Below are positions 22,801 to 32,207 of a stretch of 64,000 nt of DNA, one piece after another. Position 1 is the first letter of the stretch, and every line of letters begins with the position of its first letter. The position numbers were made by a program, and so were the translations under genes. The DNA comes from Psychrobacter sanguinis (GTDB lineage Bacteria; Pseudomonadota; Gammaproteobacteria; Pseudomonadales; Moraxellaceae), in NCBI RefSeq assembly GCF_020736705.1, contig NZ_CP085990.1, positions 2,542,001 to 2,606,000 of the forward strand, read 5' to 3'. The notes beneath the pieces were generated by a model, which saw only the letters and a program-made list of their open reading frames with translations, made no database searches and had not been told where the DNA came from.

Positions 22801-23342
22801 CCACGACTGACTTCTCTGGTGTGAATTCATTCGATTACACAATTTCTGAAAATGACGTTTCTAGCTCAGCGTTAGTAAGCATCGAGTACCAACAAGGTGA
22901 TACTGGCACGGTTCAAGGTACTAATGCTTCAGAAACCTTAGTAGGCCGTGAAGGATTAGATGACACCTTACTAGGTATGGATGGTAATGATATTCTACAA
23001 GGCAAATCTGGAGATGACGTACTGACGGGTGGACTAGGTGAAGATACCTTTATCTGGACGAATAATGATATAGATGGAGTATCAACGCCTGATTTAGATA
23101 TAATCACTGATTTTGAAGCAGGTGATAAGCTAAATCTAAGCGATTTACTACAAGGTGAAACCATAGGTAATGCTGCCAATCTTGCAGATTATTTAAATTG
23201 GGACGCCGTAACCGAAGTACTAAGTGTGAGTGCAGATGGTAACTTTAGTGGTGGATACAATGCCGCTCAAAGTGATCTAAATATTCAAATTGATAACTAC
23301 GCAGGTGATTTTAATAACTTAGTAGATAATCATATTATTTAG
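13830..23342 (+). pseudogene. Giant Calx-beta/VCBS/vWA/RTX adhesin, main part after the TGA
   Basis: The same frame continues without a further stop for about 3,170 codons. A GTG at 14061 is the first candidate restart but lacks a ribosome site. Domains in order: about 19 Calx-beta repeats (to about 20,720); a VCBS-type repeat (DATGNVLTNDNPDQTDAIV and GTYGTLTVNADGTYVYEV); a further VCBS-like block; a von Willebrand A domain with a complete MIDAS start (IILDTSGSMSVEV, near 21,650) and GGTNYDAALDVA; then RTX nonapeptides (GMDGNDILQGKSGDDVLTGG, near 22,980) and a type I secretion C-terminus (DIITDFEAGDKLNLSDLL). This is a Ca-dependent surface adhesin of the LapA/Bap kind. No exporter or LapD/LapG-like genes are in the window. 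The repeats contain near-identical 717-bp cassettes. Together with the 5' part it would be about 3,626 residues. Confidence 0.8.
17157..20390 (+). repeat. Tandem 717-bp Calx-beta cassettes in the adhesin
   Basis: Units of 717 bp (239 codons) start at GTTGAAGTATCGATTGTAGA or a close variant at 17157, 18594 and 19311, with a partial fourth at 20028. Each is a pair of Calx-beta domains. A related 720-bp pair of different second domain lies at 17874-18593. Whole lines of sequence are identical between units, for example the TYSGTADNGDDFTG and NPSMTDETYSF coding parts. Such identity points to recent duplication or gene conversion and makes this a risk point for assembly collapse. Confidence 0.9.
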
Positions 23343-23661
23343 TCACTAAAAAAGGTTAGCGGTTACTCGCTAACAGTTATCTAGAAAGAAAAGGTCCTGT
23401 CCTGCAATATAGCAACAAAAACGGGCAGTAAAAAGCCAGACAGTAAAAAAGCCAGAGTATTAATACTCTGGCTTTTTTTGGTTTTAATATTTCAATTCAC
23501 TCTCATTCTTATCATCAGTGCAAGACTTCAGACTTAAATTGGGATGACCGAAACAAAATTCTAATTAGCATGTTTGTACTATAAACACTCGTATCTCCTA
23601 AGCCTATAGTAATTAAGCGCCACTTAACTTAATAAACAAATAATTACACATAGGGTCTATT
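23343..23661. other. Intergenic region after the adhesin
   Basis: A 319-bp gap holding the adhesin terminator (23445-23479) and the upstream region of the next gene. AGGG at 23652-23655 precedes the ATG at 23662. No other gene or repeat seen. Confidence 0.6.
23445..23479 (+). terminator. Terminator of the adhesin gene
   Basis: A perfect inverted repeat, GCCAGAGTATT / AATACTCTGGC (23451-23472), preceded by an A-run and followed by seven Ts. The A-run lets it work in both directions. Confidence 0.9.
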
Positions 23662-26403
23662 ATGAATAATATAAGTCAAAAAGTAATATTGGATGCATTC
23701 AATATTAATAATAAAAACATCATTAACAATAAAAGTATAAATAATAATGCAGATATAGCCGCTATTTCTGTACAGCCACAAACCCTAGAGATAGACCCTA
23801 ATTACGTGCTAACTGTCTTGGTTGACAGTATCACTGAAGATAATGTGGTCAATATCTCTGAAGCCAGCCAAGAAATCTTATTAACTGGAACAGTAGAGGG
23901 AAATTATGAGCAACTTACTTTAATAAAGGTGACATTAAACAATCAAGAATATACCGCCAATCTGGATTCAAATAATGCTTATTCAGTATCTGTATTGGGT
24001 AGTGATTTAGCAGCTGACGACTCCGTTTCAATAGCGGCATTTGCAATTGATTTACAGGAGGACCCATATATCGGTGAAATAGAGCACAGTTACGATGTAC
24101 AACTTAAGCCGCCAGCTGCTCCCAATGTTGTCATTACCGAAGATATTAACGATGATGGGGTTATCGAAAACTCAGAGCTCCAAGACACTGTAGATTATGT
24201 GGTAACAGTAGATTCAACTACTGTTGTAGGCAGTACCTTGTTAATTACCACCACTTATACTGAAAACGGTGTGGTTCTTGATAATGTCATAGAAATAGTG
24301 GTTACCGATGAGATACTTTTGAATGGTTATACGGGCTCATTTACGGAGGTTACTAACCCAGTTGATGGTTCAGAAGTCATAGTGGACGCTATTATCATTG
24401 ATCAGTATGAAAACGCCTCACCCACCAGTACCGATTCTGCTGTATTAGATTTACCAGCAACTAACCCTTGTGACGAACCCGGTATTGATGCTGCACCGAT
24501 GTATTTATGGCATTTAGGCGCCAACTTAACAGACAGTGAAGGCCCTTCAGACCCGCGTGGCAAAACAGGTGGTAAATATGGCGATGATATTAATTATGCA
24601 ACCAGTGATTATAACGATACTATCTACATCGGTTATACCGGTTTTGATAGTCAAGACAATTTAATTAAATCTCCCTGGGATGGCGACTTTGAAAGAGATC
24701 ATGAAGACGGTAATGCATTATGGAGTTTGGAAACCTATGGCGGTCATGATTTGGTGCATATTCGTGAGGATCAAAATGCTTATACGTCTGCTAAATTAGG
24801 TAGCGGTAATGATACTTATTATGTTCAAGGTAAAATGGATGCGGTATTGGGTCAGGCTCAAACCAACCTTGAAGCTCGAAGCTATATCTATACTGAAGAA
24901 TGTAATGACACTGTGGTAATCGGTGGTAATGGCGAAGGTAAGGTCACAGGGTGGGGAATAGACGGTGGTCGTATCTTTATGGGACGTGGTAATGATGAGG
25001 TGACCGTCTATGGTGAAATGGATGATGGCGGTGTCATTGATTTAGGCGCAGGCCGTGTTGAGTTTGCCTTAGATGAACAAGCTGCTTCATCAGTAGATAG
25101 TGCTGACCATACCAACTATCTGACGATAACCCATAATCTTGGAAATGCTGGTGCAAATGATTTTGGTCATGTCTTTGGTGGTGATGGGAATGACAATGTT
25201 AACATTGGCACCTTTGTTGAAGGCACTAGTGAAATTAATTTAGGCGAGGGTACTAATAACATCGATATTGGGGATGATTTAGATGGTCAGTCTAAGATTA
25301 TTACCGGTAGTGGAGTCGATACCCTAGTCATTGGCGATGATACAGAAGACTCTTCATCAATTGATTTAGGAGATGGCGATAACTCAATCACTATTGCCAG
25401 TTATGTTGAAGACCACTCTACTATCCAAGTGGGTAATGGTGATGATGTTATCGATGTGGCTAAATCTATGGTCAATCACAGTGAAATTCATCTTGGTGAA
25501 GGTGACAATTCGCTAAGCTTCGGCAAAAATATTTTAGGAGCAACGCATATCACAGCGGGTGCTGGCGTGGATGAGCTTGTGGTAGGTCATAAAATTGATG
25601 GCCGTGCCGATATTGACTTAGGAGCCGGTGATAATACTATTACCACCGGTGATGATATTGATGGTCATAGCCGATTAACTACTTATGAAGGCAATGATAC
25701 GTTAACGGTCGGTGAAGATGTTGAAGATTATGCGGTTGTTGATTTAGGTGATGGTGACAATGTTATTAACGTGGCAAGGCATATAGAAGACCATTCAACG
25801 ATTATTACCGGTAACGGGGAAGATACTTTAGTTGTTGAAGGGTCAACTTTAAATCATGCTTCAGTGGGCCTTGGAGATGGCAACGATGTCATGAGCGTCT
25901 TAGATAGCGTCAAAGGAGATTCAAGTATAGATTTAGGTATGGGCGACGATATCATTACGGTTTGTGGTTCAGATTTATCAGGTCTTATCGCTGGAGGCTC
26001 AGGTACAGACACCCTAATATTAGATTACAGTTTAGACAGCCGTTTGGTAGACGGCAATAGACATATTACCAATGCAACCACAGAGAATTTGACGGGTATC
26101 GAGAATGTTGAACTGAATGGCCAAAATGTTTTAGATGTCCGGTTTGAGGATCTATTACAAGATACTGACCGTGAGTCGGCATTATTTATCAATGGTAATG
26201 ACTTAAGTAAGGTTGACTTAGGGTCAACTAATTGGAGCAGTGATGATGCTTCTAAGGCGAAAATGGATGATGTCACTGGGGGCGATTGGTCCCTAGCTAG
26301 CAGCGAAGTTGTCGCTGGCGTAAGTTATGACGTGTATCAGCATTCAAATGCTGTGAGCGCGCTAAATGATGTCTATATTGAACAAGGTGTTATGGTGATT
26401 TGA
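23662..26403 (+). CDS. Probable type I secreted protein with thirteen 21-residue RTX-like repeats
   Basis: A 913-residue acidic protein I cannot assign to a named family. The first 30 residues are Asn/Ile-rich with no signal peptide. Residues 40-150 look like an Ig-like beta domain. Residues about 150-270 (EDINDDGVIENSELQD, ENASPTSTDSAV) resemble the domain at the start of the neighbouring adhesin, so the two proteins are related at that point. Residues 504-776 (25171-25989) are thirteen consecutive 21-residue units of the form I-x-L-G-x-G-D-N-x-I-x-I followed by about nine variable residues often ending D-H-S. Each carries one RTX-like G-x-G-x-D core. The C-terminus ends in hydrophobic VMVI, as in many type I substrates. 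No stop codons or frameshifts. Export through the same type I system as the adhesin is inferred. Confidence 0.7.
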   Translation: MNNISQKVILDAFNINNKNIINNKSINNNADIAAISVQPQTLEIDPNYVLTVLVDSITEDNVVNISEASQEILLTGTVEGNYEQLTLIKVTLNNQEYTANLDSNNAYSVSVLGSDLAADDSVSIAAFAIDLQEDPYIGEIEHSYDVQLKPPAAPNVVITEDINDDGVIENSELQDTVDYVVTVDSTTVVGSTLLITTTYTENGVVLDNVIEIVVTDEILLNGYTGSFTEVTNPVDGSEVIVDAIIIDQYENASPTSTDSAVLDLPATNPCDEPGIDAAPMYLWHLGANLTDSEGPSDPRGKTGGKYGDDINYATSDYNDTIYIGYTGFDSQDNLIKSPWDGDFERDHEDGNALWSLETYGGHDLVHIREDQNAYTSAKLGSGNDTYYVQGKMDAVLGQAQTNLEARSYIYTEECNDTVVIGGNGEGKVTGWGIDGGRIFMGRGNDEVTVYGEMDDGGVIDLGAGRVEFALDEQAASSVDSADHTNYLTITHNLGNAGANDFGHVFGGDGNDNVNIGTFVEGTSEINLGEGTNNIDIGDDLDGQSKIITGSGVDTLVIGDDTEDSSSIDLGDGDNSITIASYVEDHSTIQVGNGDDVIDVAKSMVNHSEIHLGEGDNSLSFGKNILGATHITAGAGVDELVVGHKIDGRADIDLGAGDNTITTGDDIDGHSRLTTYEGNDTLTVGEDVEDYAVVDLGDGDNVINVARHIEDHSTIITGNGEDTLVVEGSTLNHASVGLGDGNDVMSVLDSVKGDSSIDLGMGDDIITVCGSDLSGLIAGGSGTDTLILDYSLDSRLVDGNRHITNATTENLTGIENVELNGQNVLDVRFEDLLQDTDRESALFINGNDLSKVDLGSTNWSSDDASKAKMDDVTGGDWSLASSEVVAGVSYDVYQHSNAVSALNDVYIEQGVMVI
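25171..25989 (+). repeat. Thirteen tandem 63-bp (21-residue) units
   Basis: Units start every 63 bp from 25171 in the frame of the 913-residue protein. Examples are IDLGDGDNSITIASYVEDHS and IQVGNGDDVIDVAKSMVNHS. LGxG and ITGxG versions tend to alternate, giving a loose 42-residue period. DNA identity between units is low, so the repeats are old and kept by protein selection. Confidence 0.88.
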
Positions 26404-26821
26404 TTAACCATTATTTGACTAGCTAATGATTGTTTAGCCAATCACTGATTTTTCAAACTTTAGAAAGCCACATTCTGATAGGAATGTGGCTTTTTTATGG
26501 GTCGTTTACGCTATTAATGTATAGGGTCATTATTAATAGATAGAGGTGAATAAAGAAGATATAGGCACAGTAAAAATTAGCTCTACTATCAGTTTAAAAA
26601 GTGAATATTGTTAAGTTGATGTTAATTAAAGAGAAATAAATATGAGACTAATAAAAGTTGTTTTAATTTTCGAGTTTAGTCGAAAACTATGTCAACCATG
26701 TTATGAATTATGTTAATGTAAACTATACAAAATGATGTTTATTTGTAAGTAAATATTTAATAAAAAATAAAAATTTAGGTTGTCACTCTTTTAATAATAA
26801 GCTAATAGTGAAAAAACTATA
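26404..26821. other. AT-rich intergenic region before the response regulator
   Basis: A 418-bp gap. Its first part holds the terminator at 26464-26496. The rest is very AT-rich and probably carries the promoter of the regulator gene, but I see no clear -35/-10 pair. No open frame of note. Confidence 0.6.
26464..26496 (+). terminator. Terminator of the 21-residue-repeat protein gene
   Basis: A 12-bp perfect stem AAAGCCACATTC / GAATGTGGCTTT with a 6-nt loop, followed by a T-run. Confidence 0.92.
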
Positions 26822-27463
26822 ATGAATAATTCTACGGATAAGAAAAACATCCTTCTCATAGATGATCATGAGCTATTTAGGGTAGGACTTCGACTCATAC
26901 TCGAGCCAAGAACTGATGCCAATATTTTAGAAATAGAAAAAATTAGCGATTTAAGTTTAGTCAGTACAAACATAGACGTGGTACTGCTCGATATTTGTTT
27001 ACCAGGTATTAATGGTCTTGAGGGTATGTCAATCATTCAAAAGCATTGGCCCAATGCTCGGATTATGTTGCTCTCTGCCTCAAACTATCATGAAAATATC
27101 AATACCGCTTTAGCATCTGGTGCCAGCTGTTTTTTAAACAAAGATTCAGCGCCTGATGTCATCATTAAAACAGTTCAAGCTCTACTAAAAAAGAGAAGCC
27201 TGAAAAAAACTTTTAATAATGGAAGTGGTGAAGAATGTTCCGCTATCAATGAACCTAAACCTATGCTAAGTAACCGACTATTGGAAGTATTGGCCTTGCT
27301 TGCTGAAGGCATTAGTAATAAGGAAATAGCAGACCATTTATGTATCAGTGAGCACACAGTACGCAATCACATTGCGACTCTTATGTCCCATTTCTCGGTT
27401 CATAATCGCACTCAAATTATTATAGAGGCACAACGGGCCGGATATCTTTCTAAATTTGATTGA
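26822..27463 (+). CDS. NarL/LuxR-type response regulator
   Basis: A 213-residue DNA-binding response regulator. The receiver domain has the acidic pair DD at 14-15, the phospho-acceptor Asp57 in VVLLDICLPG, and Lys107 in CFLNKDSA. The C-terminal LuxR-type helix-turn-helix covers about residues 150-210: LEVLALLAEGISNKEIADHL and ISEHTVRNHIATLM. It is followed 54 bp later by a hybrid histidine kinase gene (broken by an insertion) that is its likely partner. Position next to two surface-protein genes suggests, but does not prove, control of those genes. No strong ribosome site is visible before the ATG. Confidence 0.92.
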   Translation: MNNSTDKKNILLIDDHELFRVGLRLILEPRTDANILEIEKISDLSLVSTNIDVVLLDICLPGINGLEGMSIIQKHWPNARIMLLSASNYHENINTALASGASCFLNKDSAPDVIIKTVQALLKKRSLKKTFNNGSGEECSAINEPKPMLSNRLLEVLALLAEGISNKEIADHLCISEHTVRNHIATLMSHFSVHNRTQIIIEAQRAGYLSKFD

Positions 27464-27517
27464 TTCGATAACTGATTGGTTTCTATTCTTACTTCCCTAT
27501 TAAAGGTTAATGTAATC

Positions 27518-28493
27518 ATGAGAATAATGGATGATATAGGAGGCCTAAATAGACTTATTACCAATCAAAAAACAGCAGAAAGGGTATTATCAAAACAAGT
27601 TCAACACGTGAACCGAGTCTTGCCTTACTTTCTAAGTGGGATGTTAGTCACTGGGTTTATTTTCTTTTTTATGATGGAGTTTGCTTTACATCCTAGTTTA
27701 TTTAGTATGCCGCTGCACTCTACTTGGATCATTTGTCATAGCTTGACTATAGGAATATGCTGGGGTCTATGGAAGAAAGCTTTGTCCAGCTCTACACACA
27801 TAACCCATAAATTTATAAAAACCACCTTTATTTATTTAACAGCTTATTTTCTGATAACCGATGTTATAGGTTGTCTCTTATTCTTCTTTTTAAATCAGTA
27901 CTATGGCCTTATAGAAATTCAACCTAAGCTGTTCTATATTTGGATCTTCTATCATAATTTGGGTCTTTATCTTTGTTACTCTAATTGTAAAAACATCGAC
28001 AAGATGATTTGTGATCTCCAAAATACAAATCAATTGTCTCCAGTTATCGCCGTCGTTGATCTACAAGACTTACATTTCGAACCTAAAACGAATCATGAAG
28101 CGGATTATCTTGCCAGTTATACCGCCTATAAAGTGTTATTTACCTGCATGTTATTGCTAGGCTGTTTATGGGCGATCGGTGTGGTCAAAGTGATTACCAA
28201 TAATTTTGAATTTTCAGTTCAGATGCTTGTTTTAATTGGTTTGAATTTTGCAATTATTAGCGGTGCTATGTCGAGTATTGGCATTTTTCGGCAGGTATTT
28301 AATGCTTTCTCGATACCAAGTCTGTTAACTTGGGCAGCTATTTTGCTATATATAGATGACATGCAACTGATAGTTTTATCTGTTGTTATTATCATTTTTG
28401 TATTTACTCACTCCTACTTCGCAAAGTATAACTGGCTCAATTCAATCAAGACCATTCAAATTTATCTGGAGAATACCCATCTCGTATCTCATA
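27518..28493 (+). pseudogene. Hybrid sensor histidine kinase, 5' part (split by IS630-type element)
   Basis: The N-terminal sensor part of a membrane histidine kinase. ATG 27518 is the best start; the frame is open from GTG 27476. There are six or more hydrophobic segments, for example SGMLVTGFIFFFMMEFAL and FKTMLLLG-like stretches near residue 220, and no recognised ligand domain. The frame runs into the insertion element at the TA target (28492-28493) and stops inside the element at 28510. The catalytic domains are on the far side at 29613-30782. The membrane sensor would still be translated but could not signal. Confidence 0.8.
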
Positions 28494-29612
28494 CCAATTC
28501 CAAAAAATAAGGTACAATATAACCAACTCAACAACATAATAGAATCACATGCCGAAAAAAACCCCTAGAAATCATAAACTCACAGACCACGATTTTCTGC
28601 AATTATCTAAAACAGAAGGCAATGCCAGAGCACGAATCAGACTACTCATGCTGCATCAACTGAGTCAAGGTCATCCTATAGCGACCGTAGCAGAGAACTT
28701 TGGCTATAACCCTAGAAGCGTCTATACCATAAGAAGGAAATACTGGTTGCATGGTATCACTAGTGTCTATGACGCAGCTGGCAGAGGCAGAAAGAGTCTT
28801 TTAGCAGAAAAAGACATAGAACCATTCAAACAAGCGATAGTAGAAGCTCAGCAGCAAAGAGGTGGTGGTAGGCTCACGGCAAAAGACATCGCACAAATCG
28901 CCAAGGAGCAATTTAACGCCAACTATACCCCTAAAGCGATCTATCCTCTCATGAAACGTATTGGTATGAGCTGGGTATCTGCGCGTAGTCGGCATCCTAA
29001 GGCAGATCCTAAAGTCATGGAGGCATATAAAAAAACTTCCTTGAGCAGATAAAGCAAGTTCTACCTGATGGTGTTGATATCAAGCAAGTTGATATATGGT
29101 TTCAGGATGAAACACGTATTGGCCAACAAGGCTCTATCACAAGGGTTTGGCACTATAAAGGACAAAGACCTCGAGTAGTCAGGCAGCAGCAGTTTGAATC
29201 AACTTATCTATTTGGTGCCTTTAATCCGGCGACAGGTGAGAGTGTTGGACTTGTTCTACCTTATGTGAATAAGCAAGCTATGGCATTGCATATGGAGGAA
29301 ATCAGTAAAGCTGTTCCCGAAGGTCGGCATGCCGTGGTGGTTATGGATGGGGCGCTATGGCACCAACCAAGTTTGGATCAAGACAATGTGACCATGCTTA
29401 AATTGCCTCCCTACTCACCTGAGCTTAACCCTGCTGAACAGGTATGGCAGTACCTTAAACAGCATTGGTTATCTAATCGCTGTTTTGAGAGTTATGATGC
29501 GATTGTCGATGCGGCATGTGACGCTTGGAATGCATTGTGTAATCAGACTAACTTAATTAGGTCTATCACTCAGCGGGAGTGGTGCGACTTGAGTGTTATT
29601 TTTTAGAATTGG
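28494..29612 (+). mobile_element. IS630-family insertion sequence
   Basis: The element is 1119 bp and flanked by TA on both sides (28492-28493 and 29613-29614), the standard IS630 target. The ends, including the TA, form a 20-bp inverted repeat with one mismatch: ATACCAATTCCAAAAAATAA at 28491-28510 against TTATTTTTTAGAATTGGTAT at 29596-29615. It contains one two-phase transposase gene and interrupts the sensor kinase gene. Both ends look intact. Confidence 0.93.
28549..29606 (+). CDS. IS630-family transposase, two frames joined by -1 frameshift
   Basis: The first frame (28549-29052, 167 residues) holds the N-terminal helix-turn-helix (HPIATVAENFGYNPRSVYTI). The second frame, from about 29034 to 29606, holds the DDE catalytic core: VDIWFQDETRIGQQG, VVVMDGALWHQ and LPPYSPELNPAEQVWQYLK. 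They join at a run of seven A (29029-29035), where a -1 slip gives YKK-NFLEQIKQV with no loss of residues. Frameshifting at A-runs is known for several IS families including IS630, so I read this as a probably active programmed site rather than damage. The joined product would be about 352 residues. Confidence 0.85.
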
Positions 29613-30782
29613 TATCAATTAGAAGCGAAATCACAACAGTTACAGCGGATAAGTACTGCTAAGACTAACTTTTTAGCCTCTGCCAGTCATGATTTACGCC
29701 AGCCTGCACATGCTCTAAGTTTATTTATTGAAACCTTGTCTAGAACTGAGCTTAATGACACCCAAAAGAAAATTGTTGGATATGCTAAAACAGCTAGTAA
29801 ATCCAGTAGTGACATGTTAAACACTATCTTGGACTACGCTCACTTAGAGTCGGGCGAAATGATTCCCAATATTGTTTCGACAGATTTAGATATTATTTTA
29901 CACAATCTGGTTGATGAATTTAGGCCTGAAGCAGAGCTTAAAGGTCTAGAGCTACGTTATCATCATACCAACTTGTGTGTAATGTCTGATCCAGCCATGT
30001 TGTCCTTAATTTTAAGAAATTTTTTGAGTAATGCTATACGGTATACGACCAAAGGTGGCATCTTAATTGGGGTGCGTTATACACCTAGCAAAAATGCGGT
30101 AAATAATATCGAAAAATGTAAGTGCCGAGTTAGCGTTTGGGACACAGGCAAAGGCATTAAAATGGATGAGTTATATAAAGTATTTGATTCCTTTCATCAG
30201 TTAGAAACTCATACCCAAAGTAATAAAGGGTTAGGATTGGGATTGTCGATTGCAAAGGGAATGGCAAACTTACTGGATGTGCCCATAAATGTAAGATCTG
30301 AATTTGGTCGAGGAACACAGTTTTCTATCGATCTGACAATTTGCCAAAGTGAGGATGATATTCATATTGTAAATGAGGCAGTTAAAATTGAGGAAGCAGC
30401 TATAATTTCAGTATTGGTAGTAGATGATGAGGATTCAGTATTAATTTCCATGGATTTGTTATTACAATCTTGGGGATATACGGTATTAATCGCCTCTAAT
30501 GTGACCGAAGCCATTAGCCAATATCGTTTACATCAGCCGCAGATAATAATTACGGACTATCAATTGGATGACAATAGAACAGGTATGGAGGTATTAAAAA
30601 CTATCAATATGATGGCGGCTTTAAATGGTATACAGTCCTTGCCTCAATGTTTGATGTTCACGGGGAATACCTCACCTGAAATCATTAAAGCCACACAGAA
30701 AATGGGGGTATCACTATTACATAAGCCTATTGCCCCCGATACTCTACGTCATAGGCTAAAAGAGTTTACTACTAAACTATAA
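29613..30782 (+). pseudogene. Hybrid sensor histidine kinase, 3' part
   Basis: The catalytic half of the split kinase, open from the insertion edge. It has a dimerisation/phospho-acceptor box FLASASHDLRQPAHAL (His codon near 29688), an HATPase domain (NFLSNAIRYTTKGG, VWDTGKGIKMDEL, GLGLGLSIAKGMANLL) and a C-terminal receiver domain (VLVVDDEDSVL, IITDYQLDDN, CLMFTGN, LLHKPI). No start codon with a ribosome site follows the element; TTG 29736 lies downstream of the His box. If the element and one TA are removed, the two halves are one base out of frame, so a further indel may exist at or near the junction. Confidence 0.85.
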
Positions 30783-30881
30783 GATAAAATAACTTGTTGA
30801 TAACAAGATTTAGGTGTCTTGAGCATTTGTTTTGTTAACTGTCTTATAGCGTATTGTATTCAGTAAAGGTTAGCGTCATAT

Positions 30882-30890
30882 AAAAATAGA
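30882..30890 (+). repeat. 9-bp target duplication of the IS4-type element, left copy
   Basis: AAAAATAGA at 30882-30890 is repeated exactly at 32083-32091, immediately outside the two inverted repeats. Confidence 0.9.
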
Positions 30891-32082
30891 CTCTGCACAC
30901 GACAAAAAAATCATCCCCACCGGATTTTCATAGGTTTAGGGGTTAAAAAGCTAACTAACTGTCGAAAGACAGTCTTATCATTGTTAAAAAACACCAAACG
31001 AAGACCTTCAATCAATAAATCCAGACCAAGCGCAAACAAACTGGCTTGAGGTCGAGCGTTTGACTTCAACTTGCGTTTTAACGGCTTATCTTTGTCTTTA
31101 TAAATACCGACATGATAAGCCCAACAAAATGCTAAGGCGTTCACTGCGACTAATTTACTGACCCGATCAAGATGGGTTAAGTGGGTATCTTCAAGATTAA
31201 AGCCACTCCCCTTTAGACAAGCAAATAAAGTCTCAATTTCCCAACGCTTGCCATAGCTTATCATCGCATCCACTGTTTCTAGTTGATTGGTTGCCACAAT
31301 CACTAAACCGTAGTCTTTATCACGCTTGGCAAATACTCGAACCAAACAACCATCGACAGTCAGTATTCGCCCATGTCGATATGTTTCTTGATGGCCAACA
31401 TGGCGAAATAACTCTTTAATCTGTACCAACTTGCCATGATGATTCTTAACTTTACTGTTCTTCTTAATCCGTATGGCAAAGGGTATGTGATTATTGGTGA
31501 GCCAGTTAAACCATTTTTCGCCAACAAACTCTCTGTCTGCTACTATCATCTCAAGGTTATCTTTGCCAAATTGTTTGATAAACCGCTCAATAAGTTCACA
31601 GCGTTCAAGATGGTTTGTATTACCTCGCTTATCTAGCATTTGCCAGTATAAGGGGATGGCTATCCCTTTATATACCACCCCTAGCATAAAGATGTTGAGG
31701 TTACTTTTACCCCATTTCCAGTTGGTGCGGTCAATGGTTAAGGTGACTTTGCCTAGCCCAAACAGTCGATATATCATTAAAGCTAATTGATCATAGTCTA
31801 TCCTCGCTTCGGCAAAAAATCGCTGTAGTCTGCGATAGTGACTGTCGGTCTTGCCACCCTTAGGAATGTGTCTTGCTATTTTTTTTAAGATTACTGCTTT
31901 GAGCAGTAATCAGGGCTATTATCATTAAGCTCAAACATGTGATTCTTGCCTTGTTCATACTCAGGTTTTGGGTTAAAGTTTCACTAAGTCTGTTAAAGTT
32001 TGGCATGGTCTGATTCGTCTTAAAAATTACTATTATGCCTTTGCTTTAACAGACTTTTTTGTTTTTTTTGTCGTGTGCAGAG
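30891..32082 (-). mobile_element. IS4-family insertion sequence with 9-bp target duplication
   Basis: The element is 1192 bp. The ends are perfect 20-bp inverted repeats: CTCTGCACACGACAAAAAAA at 30891-30910 and its complement at 32063-32082. Exact 9-bp direct repeats AAAAATAGA flank them. One transposase gene is on the minus strand. The exact target duplication points to a fairly recent insertion. It lies between the broken kinase gene and the M14 peptidase gene and breaks no gene that I can see. Confidence 0.94.
30911..32006 (-). pseudogene. IS4-family transposase with one extra base in an A8 run
   Basis: The continuous frame 30911-31777 gives the C-terminal 288 residues, including TIDRTNWKWG (first Asp), MIVADREFVG (second Asp) and the IS4 Y-R-E-K signature in YGKRWEIETLFACLKGSG. 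The N-terminus begins at ATG 32006 (MPNFNRLSETL) and runs for about 40 residues to a homopolymer of eight A on the coding strand (plus-strand T at 31879-31886). There the frame is lost, and with seven A it would continue as LKKIARHIPKGGKTDSHYR into the long frame. The intact product would be about 364 residues, normal for IS4. The shift is +1, not the usual -1, so mutation, a sequence error or slippage are all possible. Confidence 0.82.
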
Positions 32083-32207
32083 AAAAATAGATTATACTTA
32101 TCATTATATTTATTGAGTGGATAGGTTAAGTGCTAGGTAGGACTTAGTGTTTTAAAAATATCACTATTATTACTCCTTAAAGCTATTAAGGAACATAAGG
32201 AAAAGCT

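Noticed and set aside
26822..30782. Two-component system as the proven regulator of the adhesin
   Set aside because: Adjacency is the only support. No shared operator-like repeat was seen upstream of the adhesin or lipoprotein genes.
31436..31790. Plus-strand open frames inside the IS4 element
   Set aside because: They are antisense to the conserved transposase and show no motif or ribosome site.
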